From NCBI GenBank assembly GCA_963743275.1, contig CAVUPB010000011.1, positions 62,001-126,000 on the forward strand: 64,000 nucleotides of DNA, read 5' to 3'. The translations under genes were made by a program, and so were the position numbers. A model generated the notes under the pieces. It saw only the letters and a list, made by a program, of their open reading frames with translations, was not told where the DNA came from and ran no database searches. The stretch is from JALYLC01 sp963743275. GTDB lineage: Bacteria > Actinomycetota > Thermoleophilia > Gaiellales > JALYLC01. Positions 9,184-16,801 of this stretch are shown here, in pieces (position 1 is the stretch's first letter; every line of letters starts with the position of its first letter).

Positions 9184-10247
9184 GGCCCGCGACGCTCATC
9201 GCCGCCGCGGCGCTCGCTCTCGCGGCGGCCGGCTGCGGCAGCGGCTCGGCGACGCCCGTGACGACCGTCGAGACCGTCGTGCGGACGGTGCCCGCGGCCA
9301 CCGCGCCCGCGGCCTCGACGGGCGGCGAGAGCACGGCGGACATCGTCGCCCGGGTGCTGCCGGGCGTCGTCAACGTGCGCACCGTCGGCACCGACGGCCA
9401 CAGGGGCGAAGGGTCCGGCGTCGTGATCGACCGCGGCGGCGTGATCCTGACGAACTACCACGTCGTCCGCGGCGCCCGCAGCCTGACGGTGTCGTTCAAC
9501 GACGGCCGCCACCGGCGAGCCGTGACCGCGACGGTGATCGGCACCGCCGCCGAGCGCGACCTCGCGATCATCCGCGTCGGGCTGAACGATCTCACGCCGC
9601 TGCCGCTCGGCCGCTCGTCTCGGCTGCGCCTCGGCGACGGCGTCCTCGCGATCGGCTTCCCGCTCAACCTCGCGGGCGGCCCCACCGTCACCCAGGGCAT
9701 CGTCTCCGGGCTCGACCGCACGGTGCACGCCGACGGCGGCCCGTCGCTCGCAGGGCTGCTCCAGACCGACGCCGCCATCAACCCCGGCAACTCCGGCGGC
9801 CCGCTCGTCGACACGTCCGGGCGCGTCGTCGGCATCAACACGGTCGCGGCCGCGAGCGCCGAGAACGTCGGCTTCGCGATCTCGATCGACGAGGCCCGGC
9901 CGGTGATCGACGAGATCCGCCGCCGGCCGGCCGGGCGGGGTGCGTGGATCGGCGTCACGTTCGACACCGTCGGCAGCGCCGCGGCCGCGGTCCAGATCGG
10001 CCTCTCGCCCGACGTGCGCGGCGCTGCGGTGATCGCCGTCTTCGCCGGTGGCCCGGCCGCGCGGGCCGGGCTGCGCGAGGGCGACGTCGTCGTGGCGATC
10101 GGCGGGCGGGCGACGCGCTCGGCCGCCGCGATGGCGCAGGCGCTGAGCGCCGGCAAGCCGGGCGACCGCCTCGTGCTCGACGTGGTCGACTCGGGGGGCC
10201 CGCGCCGCGTCGTGCTGACGCTCGCCCGGCGGCCCGCGAAGGCCTAG
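9180..10247 (+). CDS. HtrA/DegP-like serine protease, probable lipoprotein, with PDZ domain
   Basis: 355 residues. The signal sequence ends in a lipobox (LAAAGC, Cys ~20), so the mature protein is probably lipid-anchored outside the membrane. The chymotrypsin-fold catalytic triad is complete: His94 (TNYHVV), Asp127 (ERDLAII) and Ser205 (NPGNSGGPL). A PDZ domain follows (~255-350, with GPAARAGLREGDVVVAIGG). HtrA proteins degrade or refold damaged exported proteins. Here it is the last gene of the MoxR/vWA operon, which supports an envelope quality-control role for the set. Its TAG stop overlaps the stop of the convergent methyltransferase gene. Confidence 0.95.
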   Translation: MRPATLIAAAALALAAAGCGSGSATPVTTVETVVRTVPAATAPAASTGGESTADIVARVLPGVVNVRTVGTDGHRGEGSGVVIDRGGVILTNYHVVRGARSLTVSFNDGRHRRAVTATVIGTAAERDLAIIRVGLNDLTPLPLGRSSRLRLGDGVLAIGFPLNLAGGPTVTQGIVSGLDRTVHADGGPSLAGLLQTDAAINPGNSGGPLVDTSGRVVGINTVAAASAENVGFAISIDEARPVIDEIRRRPAGRGAWIGVTFDTVGSAAAAVQIGLSPDVRGAAVIAVFAGGPAARAGLREGDVVVAIGGRATRSAAAMAQALSAGKPGDRLVLDVVDSGGPRRVVLTLARRPAKA

Positions 10248-11095
10248 CGCGGCTTGGCGAGCGACCAGACGATCGCCGCCGGAATGCCCTCGAAGGCCTG
10301 GCGGAAGGCCTCCGGCGCCTCGTTCCAGGCCGTCTCCTGCGCTTCGAACCAGCCCTGGTTCGGGGGTGGCTCGAGCAGGTCGTCGACGGCGAGGCCGGCC
10401 GCGGCGAACGCGCGCAGGTAGTCGCCGTGGACATGCGGGTGGGCGCGTACGAAGGCCCAGGCGCCGTCCTCGTCGACGTAGGCGGCCTGGCCGCCGAGGT
10501 GCACCATCGACGGATGGATGTCGGTGAGGATCACACGCCCGCCGGGCCGCGCGGCGCGCGCGATCTCGGCGATCGGCCGCGCGATGCTCGCGCAGTGATC
10601 GAGGGCGAGGCAGCAGACGACCAGGTCGAAGCTCCCGTCCGCGACCGGCAGGGCCTCCAGCCGGCCCTCGGCGAAGCGCGCCGCGGGCACGCGGCCGCGC
10701 GCGATCGCGAGCATCTCGGCCGTCGTGTCGACGCCGAGCACGTCATGCCCCGCGGCGGCGAGCCGTGCGCTGACGCGCCCCGTGCCGCAGGCCGCATCGA
10801 GCGCGCGCCCGGGCGGCAGCGAGGCGAGCAGCGGCAGGAGGACGGTCTCCTCGAGCTGGATGAGCGGATTGCCGGGCGCGTCGTAGGTCTTCGACCAGGC
10901 GGCGTAGCCCTGCTCGACGGTGCGCTCCGGGAATGCGACCGCCTCCGACAGCCGGGCCTCCGGGCTCTCGACGAGGTCGCGGATCTCGGCCATGCGCCGC
11001 GCGGCATCCCCGTCGCTGCCGGCGATCGCGCCGCGCAGGAGTGCGAGGCCCTCGATGCCGAGGAGGAGCTCCGCGAGCTTGGCCCTGCGCGTCAT
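10244..11095 (-). CDS. Class I SAM-dependent methyltransferase
   Basis: 283 residues. The SAM-binding motif I is LDAACGTGRVSARL (~116-129), followed by the acidic motif II (VLGVDTTAEML) and the post-I region (FDLVVCCLALDHC). The first ~90 residues are an extra helical part. Proteins of this type methylate small molecules or lipids; the substrate is not evident. ATG 11095 was chosen over upstream in-frame codons because MTRRAKLAELLL begins the clear coding composition. It is divergent from the CMD-like gene at 11149 with only 53 bp between them, where both promoters must lie. Confidence 0.87.
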   Translation of the reverse strand: MTRRAKLAELLLGIEGLALLRGAIAGSDGDAARRMAEIRDLVESPEARLSEAVAFPERTVEQGYAAWSKTYDAPGNPLIQLEETVLLPLLASLPPGRALDAACGTGRVSARLAAAGHDVLGVDTTAEMLAIARGRVPAARFAEGRLEALPVADGSFDLVVCCLALDHCASIARPIAEIARAARPGGRVILTDIHPSMVHLGGQAAYVDEDGAWAFVRAHPHVHGDYLRAFAAAGLAVDDLLEPPPNQGWFEAQETAWNEAPEAFRQAFEGIPAAIVWSLAKPR

Positions 11096-11148
11096 GGCGC
11101 GTATTCTCGGCGAGCAGGGGCAAAGCGGCGACGATCGGAGGCTGTCCC

Positions 11149-11760
11149 GTGGAAGATGCAACCGGCGGCGTCACGTTTCTCGGCGAACCGCCCCCGAGCG
11201 ACGAGGTCGAGGCCGAGTACGACGTGTCCCGGCAGAGCGGCTTTGTCTACAACTACATGCGGGCGTGGTGCTGGCGTCCCGATCTCAGCGCGGCGTTCCG
11301 GGTGCTGCGCCTCCAGGTGGGGGACGGCTCGGCGCTGACCGACGAGGACTTCGCCGTGCTCGTGACTGCGACGGCGGCCGAGCTCGGCGACTCCTACTGC
11401 TCGCTCGCGTGGGGTGCGAAGCTCGCCGGCCTGAGCGACGACGCGACGAGCGCCCAGGTGATCGCCGGCGACCGCGCGCCCGCGCTCTCCGAGCGGGCCT
11501 CCGCGCTCGCGGCCTGGGCGCGTCAGGTCGTCGCCGATCCCAACGCGACGACGCCGGCCCAGGTCGCCGGTCTGCGCGCCGCGGGGCTGGGAGACCGTGA
11601 GATCTTGGAGGCGACCGCATTCGTGGCGTTCCGCCTCGCCTTCTCGACCGTCAACGACGCCCTCGGCGTCAGGCCCGACCGGCAGGTCGCCGAGGCCGCC
11701 CCGCCGCTCGTGCGCGCCGCCGTGAGCTACGGGCGGGCGCCCGCCCTCCTCGACTCGTAG
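11149..11760 (+). CDS. Carboxymuconolactone decarboxylase (AhpD-like) family protein
   Basis: 203 residues. The segment GDSYCSLAWGAKLAG (~81-95) matches the redox motif region of the CMD/AhpD family, but only the first Cys is kept and the usual second Cys and His are absent, so a classical CxxC peroxidase reaction is unlikely. The C-terminal half (VADPNATTPAQVAGLRAAGL, ~124-143) is typical of CMD proteins. GTG 11149 has GGAGG 8 bases upstream. It is one of three CMD-like genes between 11149 and 14194, including the selenocysteine candidate. Confidence 0.83.
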   Translation: MEDATGGVTFLGEPPPSDEVEAEYDVSRQSGFVYNYMRAWCWRPDLSAAFRVLRLQVGDGSALTDEDFAVLVTATAAELGDSYCSLAWGAKLAGLSDDATSAQVIAGDRAPALSERASALAAWARQVVADPNATTPAQVAGLRAAGLGDREILEATAFVAFRLAFSTVNDALGVRPDRQVAEAAPPLVRAAVSYGRAPALLDS

Positions 11761-11766
11761 CGGCGC

Positions 11767-11985
11767 TCACAGCACCCAGTCCGCGGCCAGCGAGCCCTCG
11801 CCGTTGGCGCGCTCGAGCATGCGATCGTGGACGTGGCAGAGCGGCAGCGGAACGACCCGCCCGTCGATGGTGCATTCGCGCACGAGCGCCGCGTTCGCCT
11901 CGCAGCGCGCCCCACGGCGCGGGGCCCACGTGGGCATGTACTGGCCCACGCGCCCGGCGCACTGTCCCAACGGCTCGTCGGACAT
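11767..11985 (-). CDS. Small Cys/His-containing protein of unknown function
   Basis: 72 residues, starting MSDEPLGQCAG. Cysteines at ~9, ~27 and ~36 plus a CHVH segment (~48-51) could bind one zinc ion, but no named zinc-finger pattern is met. GGAG stands at normal distance before ATG 11985. It is convergent with the CMD-like gene, with a gap of only 6 bp. I do not recognise the family. The good ribosome site and stable composition argue that it is real. Confidence 0.6.
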   Translation of the reverse strand: MSDEPLGQCAGRVGQYMPTWAPRRGARCEANAALVRECTIDGRVVPLPLCHVHDRMLERANGEGSLAADWVL

Positions 11986-12176
11986 GGCGTCTCCTGTCGC
12001 CCGCCTCGAGGCTGTCGTCCGCCGCGGCCGAGCGATGCCGAGCCGGGGCTGACTGCGATCGCCCAGGTGGCCCCGCCGGCCGCAGGGACCGGGCGTGCCG
12101 AGCATGGGGAGAGCCGAGGGATCAGCCGTCGAAGCAGCATCACCCTGGCACGAGCGTAGCACCCGCTCGCGCCCCG

Positions 12177-12602
12177 TCAGACGGGCTCCTCCTCGATCTG
12201 CACCTCTGCGGCTGCGAAGCGGTCCTCGGCGCGATCGAAGACGAAGATCTCGACGACCACGTCGGGGTCGAACATGACCTGGCTCTGGTAGGTCAGCACC
12301 TTGCGTTCCGTGAGCCCCTCGATCATGTCGACGAGGCGGTGCGTCATCTCGTTCTCGAACTGCTGGCGGAAGTTGCGCACGAGGTCGGCCTGCCCGAACT
12401 CGAGCATCGTCTTCTCCGCGACGGTCAGCCCTTCGCGCATGACGATCAGGAGCAGATCGTCGAACATGTAGGACTTCGTGCTGATCGGGCCCTTGCCGAA
12501 CGCGTCCTTCTGCATGCGCGCCATGTCGGTGGAGATCTGCCGCAGCAGGCTCTTCCCGTGATCGGCGTCCGCGGCTGGTGGCGGCGCGTCGGACGAGCTC
12601 AT
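12177..12602 (-). CDS. DUF2294 (MpsC-like) domain protein
   Basis: 141 residues. The DUF2294 core runs from ~20 to ~125: ISTDMARMQKDAFGKGP, then a MREGLTVAEKTML segment and NFRQQFENEMTHRLVDMIEGLT. In Staphylococcus, MpsC of this family belongs to a Na+-linked membrane-potential system, but many family members are isolated soluble proteins, as here. No transmembrane segment is present. It is divergent from a second DUF2294 gene (12828) of the same length class, so the pair probably arose by duplication. The start at ATG 12602 follows a Ser/Pro-rich flexible N-terminus. Confidence 0.82.
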   Translation of the reverse strand: MSSSDAPPPAADADHGKSLLRQISTDMARMQKDAFGKGPISTKSYMFDDLLLIVMREGLTVAEKTMLEFGQADLVRNFRQQFENEMTHRLVDMIEGLTERKVLTYQSQVMFDPDVVVEIFVFDRAEDRFAAAEVQIEEEPV

Positions 12603-12827
12603 TGCATCGTCTCCTCGTCGAGTGCCTCGATCGTACGCCAGGCCCTGCCCGCGTGTAGTCTGGCGAGCGGTTGACGCTGCCTTGCGGCCGATTCTGCTGC
12701 TCTTCCCGGGCCTGGGTGCATCGACTCGCAGTCGGGGCGCTGGCGTTGGGTCAAGTTCTCCGCTGCCGGTGACGTGCGCGCCTCGCCGGTGGCGAAGGAC
12801 GGCCTGGATCGGAGCGATCGGAACGGC

Positions 12828-13226
12828 ATGCAGGGCGAGACCGGCGGACCGCGCGACCCGGGCGGCGACAGCGCCGCGACGCCCGACAACGCGCGCGTCC
12901 TGCGCAACGTCTCCCGGGCGATCGTGGAGCTCTACAAGGAGCAGTTCGGGCGCGGCCCCGAGACGGTGAGCTCGCGCTTCGCCGGGTCCGACACGCTCAT
13001 CACGCTGCTCGGCAACACGCTCACGCCGGTCGAGCGCACGATGCGCGACATGGGCGAGGGCCAGCGCCTGCGCGACATCCGCATGATGTTCCAGCACGCC
13101 ACGGAGGCGAAGTTCCGGGCCATCGTCGAGGAGCTGACCGGGCGTCAGGTGGTCGCCTTCATGAGCGGCATCGACGTCGCGCGCGACGTCTCCTGCGAGG
13201 TCTTCACGCTCGCGCCCGAAGTCTGA
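12828..13226 (+). CDS. DUF2294 (MpsC-like) domain protein, second copy
   Basis: 132 residues. The conserved DUF2294 pattern is present (VSRAIVELYKEQFGRGPE, ~27-44; LTPVERTMRDMGEG; RIMFQHATEAKFRAIVEELTG-like stretch, ~83-103; ending VARDVSCEVF). I chose ATG 12828, with GGAG 13 bases upstream; an in-frame GTG at 12774 is possible. Opposite orientation to the copy at 12177, with ~225 bp between the starts that should hold both promoters. Its role is unknown. Confidence 0.8.
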   Translation: MQGETGGPRDPGGDSAATPDNARVLRNVSRAIVELYKEQFGRGPETVSSRFAGSDTLITLLGNTLTPVERTMRDMGEGQRLRDIRMMFQHATEAKFRAIVEELTGRQVVAFMSGIDVARDVSCEVFTLAPEV

Positions 13227-13286
13227 GAAGCTTCTGAGACGGGGCACGGCCGGTCGCCGGAGCGGCTCGCGTGGTTGAATAGGCCG

Positions 13287-13619
13287 GTGCAGGACGCGCC
13301 CGCCGACAAGCACGCCGACCTGCGCTCGCTGCTCGAAGCGTCGGTGCGATCCGGTGACGCCCGGGTCGCGCGCGCGGATCGCGAGCTCGCCTTCGACCGG
13401 CCCGAGTACCTCGCCGGCGCGCGCGGCCGCTACTGCGCGCAGGTCGCCCGCGACGCCAACGGCGTCGGCGACGCCGACGTGGCGGCCCTGCGCGCCGAGG
13501 GTCTCGGCGACGTCGAGATCTTCGAGTACACCGTCGCCGCGGCTGTCGGCCAGGCGAGCCGCCAGCTGACCTCCGCGCTCGCGGCGCTCGGCGCGGCCCC
13601 GAGGAGCGAGCCGTCGTGA
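13287..13619 (+). CDS. Small CMD-like protein upstream of the selenoprotein candidate
   Basis: 110 residues from GTG 13287; an in-frame TTG at 13275 is the alternative. The sequence (RGRYCAQVARDANGVGDADVAALRAEGLGDVEIFEYTV, ~47 onward, shortened here) matches the C-terminal half of CMD-family proteins. It has one YC cysteine but no CxxC pair. Its stop overlaps the next start (GTGA), so the two CMD-like proteins are translationally coupled and may form one complex, with this subunit lacking the redox pair. No strong ribosome site is visible; a leaderless start is possible. Confidence 0.72.
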   Translation: MQDAPADKHADLRSLLEASVRSGDARVARADRELAFDRPEYLAGARGRYCAQVARDANGVGDADVAALRAEGLGDVEIFEYTVAAAVGQASRQLTSALAALGAAPRSEPS

Positions 13620-14194
13620 TGCGCCTGCCCGCCGTGACCCGCGGCGAGAAGCTCGGGCACCGCGTCACGTTCGCATTGATCCGCATCATGGAGCGGCGCC
13701 GCGCGCCCGACGTCGTGCGCACGCTGATGTTCCGGGGCGAGTTCTTCGGCTCGAAGATGATGTTCCACGAGGTGATGCGGGGCCCCTCGCCGTGGAGCGT
13801 CGGCGAGCGCGAGCTCTTCGCGGCCTTCGTGTCCAAGCAGAACGAGTGCGAGTACTGACTGCGCGCCCACGGCGCGGTCGCGTCGCGCGTGTACGGCAGC
13901 CAGGTGCTCGACGACCGCCTCGCGCAGCTCGACGACGCCGACATCTCTGCGGAGGCGCGCGCCATGCTCCCGCTGCTCGAGAAGTTCACGCTGGAGCACG
14001 ATGCGCTCGGCGAGGGCGACTTCGCCGGCGTGCGGGCGCTCGGCGTGAGCGACGAGGCGATCACCGACGCCTTCTACGTCGCCTACCTCTTCAACATCAT
14101 CAACCGCATGGCCGACGCCCTGCGCTTCGAGGTCGGCTCGCAGGACGACTTCGACAAGTCGACGAAGTCGCTGCTCGGCCGCGGCTACCGCTAA
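13616..14194 (+). CDS. CMD/AhpD-like protein with probable selenocysteine (in-frame TGA at 13856-13858)
   Basis: One open frame of 192 residues if TGA 13856-13858 is read as selenocysteine. Around it the protein reads NECEY-U-LRAHGAVA: Cys78-x-x-U81-x-x-x-His85. This is exactly the CxxC-x3-H redox motif of the CMD/AhpD family with Sec in place of the second Cys. Family-like sequence continues on both sides in the same frame (PSPWSVGERELFAAFVSKQ before; ITDAFYVAYLFNIINRMAD after). GAGGAG stands 9 bases before GTG 13616; ATG 13619 is the alternative start. A SECIS-like hairpin follows the TGA. AhpD-like selenoproteins with CxxU or UxxC motifs are known in bacterial selenoproteome surveys. If TGA were a true stop, the product would be a truncated 80-residue protein without the motif. 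Confidence 0.82.
13868..13891 (+). promoter_or_regulatory. Candidate bacterial SECIS hairpin
   Basis: The stem pairs 13868-13870 with 13889-13891 and 13872-13876 with 13884-13888, with a single bulged G at 13871. The 7-base loop (13877-13883) begins GU, and its first base is 19 nt after the TGA codon. Bacterial SECIS elements lie inside the coding region just after UGA, with a short apical loop that has G in its first two positions, so distance and loop fit. GC-rich coding DNA gives hairpins easily, so this supports the claim but does not prove it. Confidence 0.5.
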
Positions 14195-14219
14195 GGCGGC
14201 GGCGGCCACAGACCCGGCG

Positions 14220-15545
14220 TCAGCCCCCCCGCTGTGCCGCGAGGAAGCCCCGGTACCAGGCGAAGCTCCCCTTGGGCGTGCGCTCGAGGCTGGGGTAGTC
14301 GACGTAGATGAGACCGAAACGCCGCGCGTAGCCTTCCGCCCACTCGAAGTTGTCGAGCAGCGACCACGCGAAGTAGCCCTCCACCGGCACGCCGAGGAGG
14401 ATCGCCTGTCGCACGGCCTCGATGTGACCGGCCAGGTAGGCCTGGCGCTCCGGATCGGCGACGCGTCCGTCGGGGGCGCGGACGTCGCGAAATGCGGCGC
14501 CGTTCTCCGTGACCATGATCGCCGCCGGCGCATAGTCGCGGTCGATCCGGGCGAGCACGCTCGTCAGGCCACCCGGCGCCACCTCCCAGCCCATGTCCGT
14601 GTGCGGCGCGTCGTCCTGGTCGACGAGGCGGTGGCCTCCGCCGGGTGTCCGCTCGATGACCTCGCGGCGGTAGTAGTTGAGGCCGAGGAAGTCGATCGGC
14701 GCGGCGATCTCGGCCATGTCGCCGTCGAGGACGGGGGGCATGCCGGGTCCCAGGCGCTCGACCACATCGGCTGGGTAGGCGCCGCGGAAGACGGGGTCGA
14801 GGAACCAGCGGTGGCGCTCGCCGTCGGCCTCGAACGTCGCGGCCGCATCGGCGGCGGACGCCGTCGCGGGCCGCATGTCGCTCACGTCGATCGCGATGCC
14901 GACGCGCGCCGCGGGCGCCAGGCTGCGAATCGCCTCGGCCGCCCGTGCGTGCGCGAGCAGCAGGTGGTGGCCCGCCGCGAGCGCGTCGCGGGACGAGCGC
15001 CGGCCGGGCGCGTGCTCGCCGTTGCCGTAGCCGAGCCAGGCGGCCACCCAGGGCTCGTTGACCGTGATCCAGTGGCGCACGCGGTCGCCGAGACGCCCGG
15101 CCACCGCGCCGGCGAACTCGGCCAGGGCGTCGGCGGTGGCGCGCTCGGGCCACCCGCCCGCGTCCTCGAGCGCGACCGGCAGATCCCAGTGGTAGAGGGT
15201 CAGCAGCGGCTCGATGCCGTTTGCGAGCAGCTCGTCGACGAGCCGGTCGTAGAAGTCGAGGCCGGCCGCGTTGACGCGGCCGCGGCCCTCGGGGAGCACG
15301 CGCGGCCATGCGACCGAGAACCGGAAGGCGGTCAGGCCGAGCTCGCGCATCAGCGCGATGTCCTGCGGGTAGCGGTGGTAGAAGTCGCACGCGATCGTGC
15401 CGTCGTCGCCGCCGCGCACCTTGCCGGCCGTGCGGCAGAAGCGGTCCCAGATGCACTCGCCGCGCCCGTCCTCGGCGATCGCCCCCTCGACCTGATACGC
15501 AGCCGTGGCCGCTCCCCAGAGGAACCCCGGCGGGAACGTCTGCAC
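14220..15545 (-). CDS. GH1 beta-glucosidase
   Basis: 441 residues, the usual GH1 length. The N-terminal FPPGFLWGAATAAYQVEG signature is at ~4-21, the acid/base Glu in TVNEPW (~160) and the nucleophile Glu in VTENG (~350). There is no signal peptide, so it acts on imported sugars in the cytoplasm, releasing glucose (or a related sugar) from beta-glucosides. GTG 15545 is chosen because FPPGFLWG follows at once; no ribosome site is visible. It is divergent from a LacI-type regulator, with a palindrome between them, and next to a GH5-like enzyme and an oligosaccharide importer. Confidence 0.93.
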   Translation of the reverse strand: MQTFPPGFLWGAATAAYQVEGAIAEDGRGECIWDRFCRTAGKVRGGDDGTIACDFYHRYPQDIALMRELGLTAFRFSVAWPRVLPEGRGRVNAAGLDFYDRLVDELLANGIEPLLTLYHWDLPVALEDAGGWPERATADALAEFAGAVAGRLGDRVRHWITVNEPWVAAWLGYGNGEHAPGRRSSRDALAAGHHLLLAHARAAEAIRSLAPAARVGIAIDVSDMRPATASAADAAATFEADGERHRWFLDPVFRGAYPADVVERLGPGMPPVLDGDMAEIAAPIDFLGLNYYRREVIERTPGGGHRLVDQDDAPHTDMGWEVAPGGLTSVLARIDRDYAPAAIMVTENGAAFRDVRAPDGRVADPERQAYLAGHIEAVRQAILLGVPVEGYFAWSLLDNFEWAEGYARRFGLIYVDYPSLERTPKGSFAWYRGFLAAQRGG

Positions 15546-15562
15546 GGTGTGGAGCGGGCCGG

Positions 15563-15577
15563 TTACTGAATCGGTAA
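15563..15577. promoter_or_regulatory. Candidate LacI-family operator between GH1 and regulator genes
   Basis: TTACTGAATCGGTAA is a near-perfect palindrome; only the centre base and one pair differ from perfect symmetry. It lies 18 bp before the GH1 start, and on the minus strand TATCTT (15582-15577) just upstream could be the -10. The location in the divergent regulator/enzyme gap is typical of LacI-family operators. CGGTAAAG here recurs at 16771-16778 before the GH5-like gene. Confidence 0.5.
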
Positions 15578-15676
15578 AGATACATGTGACATTACCCGGT
15601 GGCTGCACGCCGCGCAACGTCCCCAGCCCCTGTCATGGGCCCGCAGGCGTCGCTCCCCACCCCATCTGAACCGGAC

Positions 15677-15682
15677 TAGGAT
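15677..15682 (+). promoter_or_regulatory. -10 element (TAGGAT) for a leaderless LacI-type mRNA
   Basis: TAGGAT ends 6 bases before ATG 15689, so transcription should start at or next to the A of the start codon. There is no ribosome site before this ATG. This is the usual pattern for leaderless actinobacterial genes. Confidence 0.5.
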
Positions 15683-15688
15683 GCGCCG

Positions 15689-16726
15689 ATGGCGGCCGAC
15701 GGACGAGGACGCGTGACGATCAGGCACATCGCCGAGCGCGCCGGTGTCTCCAAGGGCGCCGTCTCGTACGCGCTCAACGGCCGGCCGGGCGTCTCGGACG
15801 ACACCCGCGAGCGGATCCTGGCGATCGCCGGCGAGCTCGGCTGGTACCCGAACCGCGCAGCGCGGGCGCTCTCGGCGGCGCGCGCGCAGGCCTGCGGGCT
15901 CGTGCTCGCGCGCCCCGCGCGGCTGCTCGCGCTCGAGCCCTTCTTCATGGAGTTCATCGCGGGCGTGGAGTCCGAGCTCGCCCGCCGCTCGGTGGCGCTG
16001 ACGCTGCAGCTGGTCGAGGATCTCGACGAGGAGATCGCGGTCTACCGCCGCTGGTGGGGGGAGCACCGCGTCGACGGCGTCCTCATGGTCGACCTCCGCC
16101 TCGAGGATCCGCGCGTCGCGCGGCTCGCCGAGCTCGGCCTGCCCGCCGTCGTCGTCGGAGGGCCGCTGCCCAACGGCGATCTGGCGTCCGTCTGGCACCA
16201 GGAGGGGCCGGCCATGGTGGACGCCGTGCGCTATCTCGCCGCCCTCGGCCACACGCGCATCGCCCGCATCGCGGGCCCCTCGGAATTCGTCCACACGGCG
16301 ATGCGCAGCGCGGCCTTCGACGAGGCCGCGCGCGAGCTCGGCCTCGTGCCCGAGACGATCGAGACGGACTACACGCCCGAGAGCGGCGCGCGCGCGACGC
16401 GGCGCGTGCTGTCGTCGCCCGCGCGCCCCAGCGCGATCGTCTACGACAGCGACGTGCTCGCGGTCAGCGGGCTGGGCGTCGTCCAGCAGATGGGGCTGTC
16501 GGTCCCCGACGACGTCTCGATCGTGGCATGGGACGACTCGCTGATCTCGCAGGTCGTCCACCCGCCGCTCACGGCCGTGACGCGCGACATCCTCCAGTAC
16601 GGCATGGCAGCCGGCCGTCACCTGCTGGCCGTGATCGACGGGGTCGCCGAGGGCGATTGCGAGACGCCGCGCGGGGAGCTCACCGTGCGCGGGAGCACCA
16701 CCCGCCGCGTCGCCGCCCCGGCCTGA
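15689..16726 (+). CDS. LacI/GalR-family transcriptional regulator
   Basis: 345 residues. The N-terminal helix-turn-helix and hinge are canonical (VTIRHIAERAGVSKGAVSYAL, abbreviated; then PNRAARALSAARA, ~10-70). A periplasmic-binding-protein-like sensor domain follows, ending with VPDDVSIVAWDDS and HPPLTAVTRD (~270-300). Such proteins are usually repressors released by an imported sugar. It sits between the GH1 and GH5-like genes, facing away from GH1, and two palindromes flank it, so control of the whole locus is likely. The effector is probably a beta-glucoside or related disaccharide (inference). Confidence 0.93.
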   Translation: MAADGRGRVTIRHIAERAGVSKGAVSYALNGRPGVSDDTRERILAIAGELGWYPNRAARALSAARAQACGLVLARPARLLALEPFFMEFIAGVESELARRSVALTLQLVEDLDEEIAVYRRWWGEHRVDGVLMVDLRLEDPRVARLAELGLPAVVVGGPLPNGDLASVWHQEGPAMVDAVRYLAALGHTRIARIAGPSEFVHTAMRSAAFDEAARELGLVPETIETDYTPESGARATRRVLSSPARPSAIVYDSDVLAVSGLGVVQQMGLSVPDDVSIVAWDDSLISQVVHPPLTAVTRDILQYGMAAGRHLLAVIDGVAEGDCETPRGELTVRGSTTRRVAAPA

Positions 16727-16781
16727 GAGGTTCTCAGCCCGAGGCGGGGCGCCGTTCCGTGACCCGATTGCGGTAAAGCAG

Positions 16782-16801
16782 TTGACACTTAACCGGATAA
16801 G
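16782..16801 (+). promoter_or_regulatory. TTGACA promoter element and adjoining palindrome before the GH5-like gene
   Basis: TTGACA (16782-16787) is directly followed by CTTAACCGGATAAG (16788-16801), a near-perfect palindrome with a central CCGG, like many LacI-family operators. Repressor bound here would cover the promoter. CGGTAAAG, shared with the operator at 15563-15577, lies 4 bases before TTGACA. The -10 (TGAACT, 16805-16810, 17-bp spacing) is weak. Confidence 0.4.

Noticed and set aside
13889..14194. A separate 101-residue gene starting after the TGA of the CMD-like gene
   Set aside because: It has no ribosome site, starts in mid-domain, and its frame and family similarity run on from the part before the TGA.
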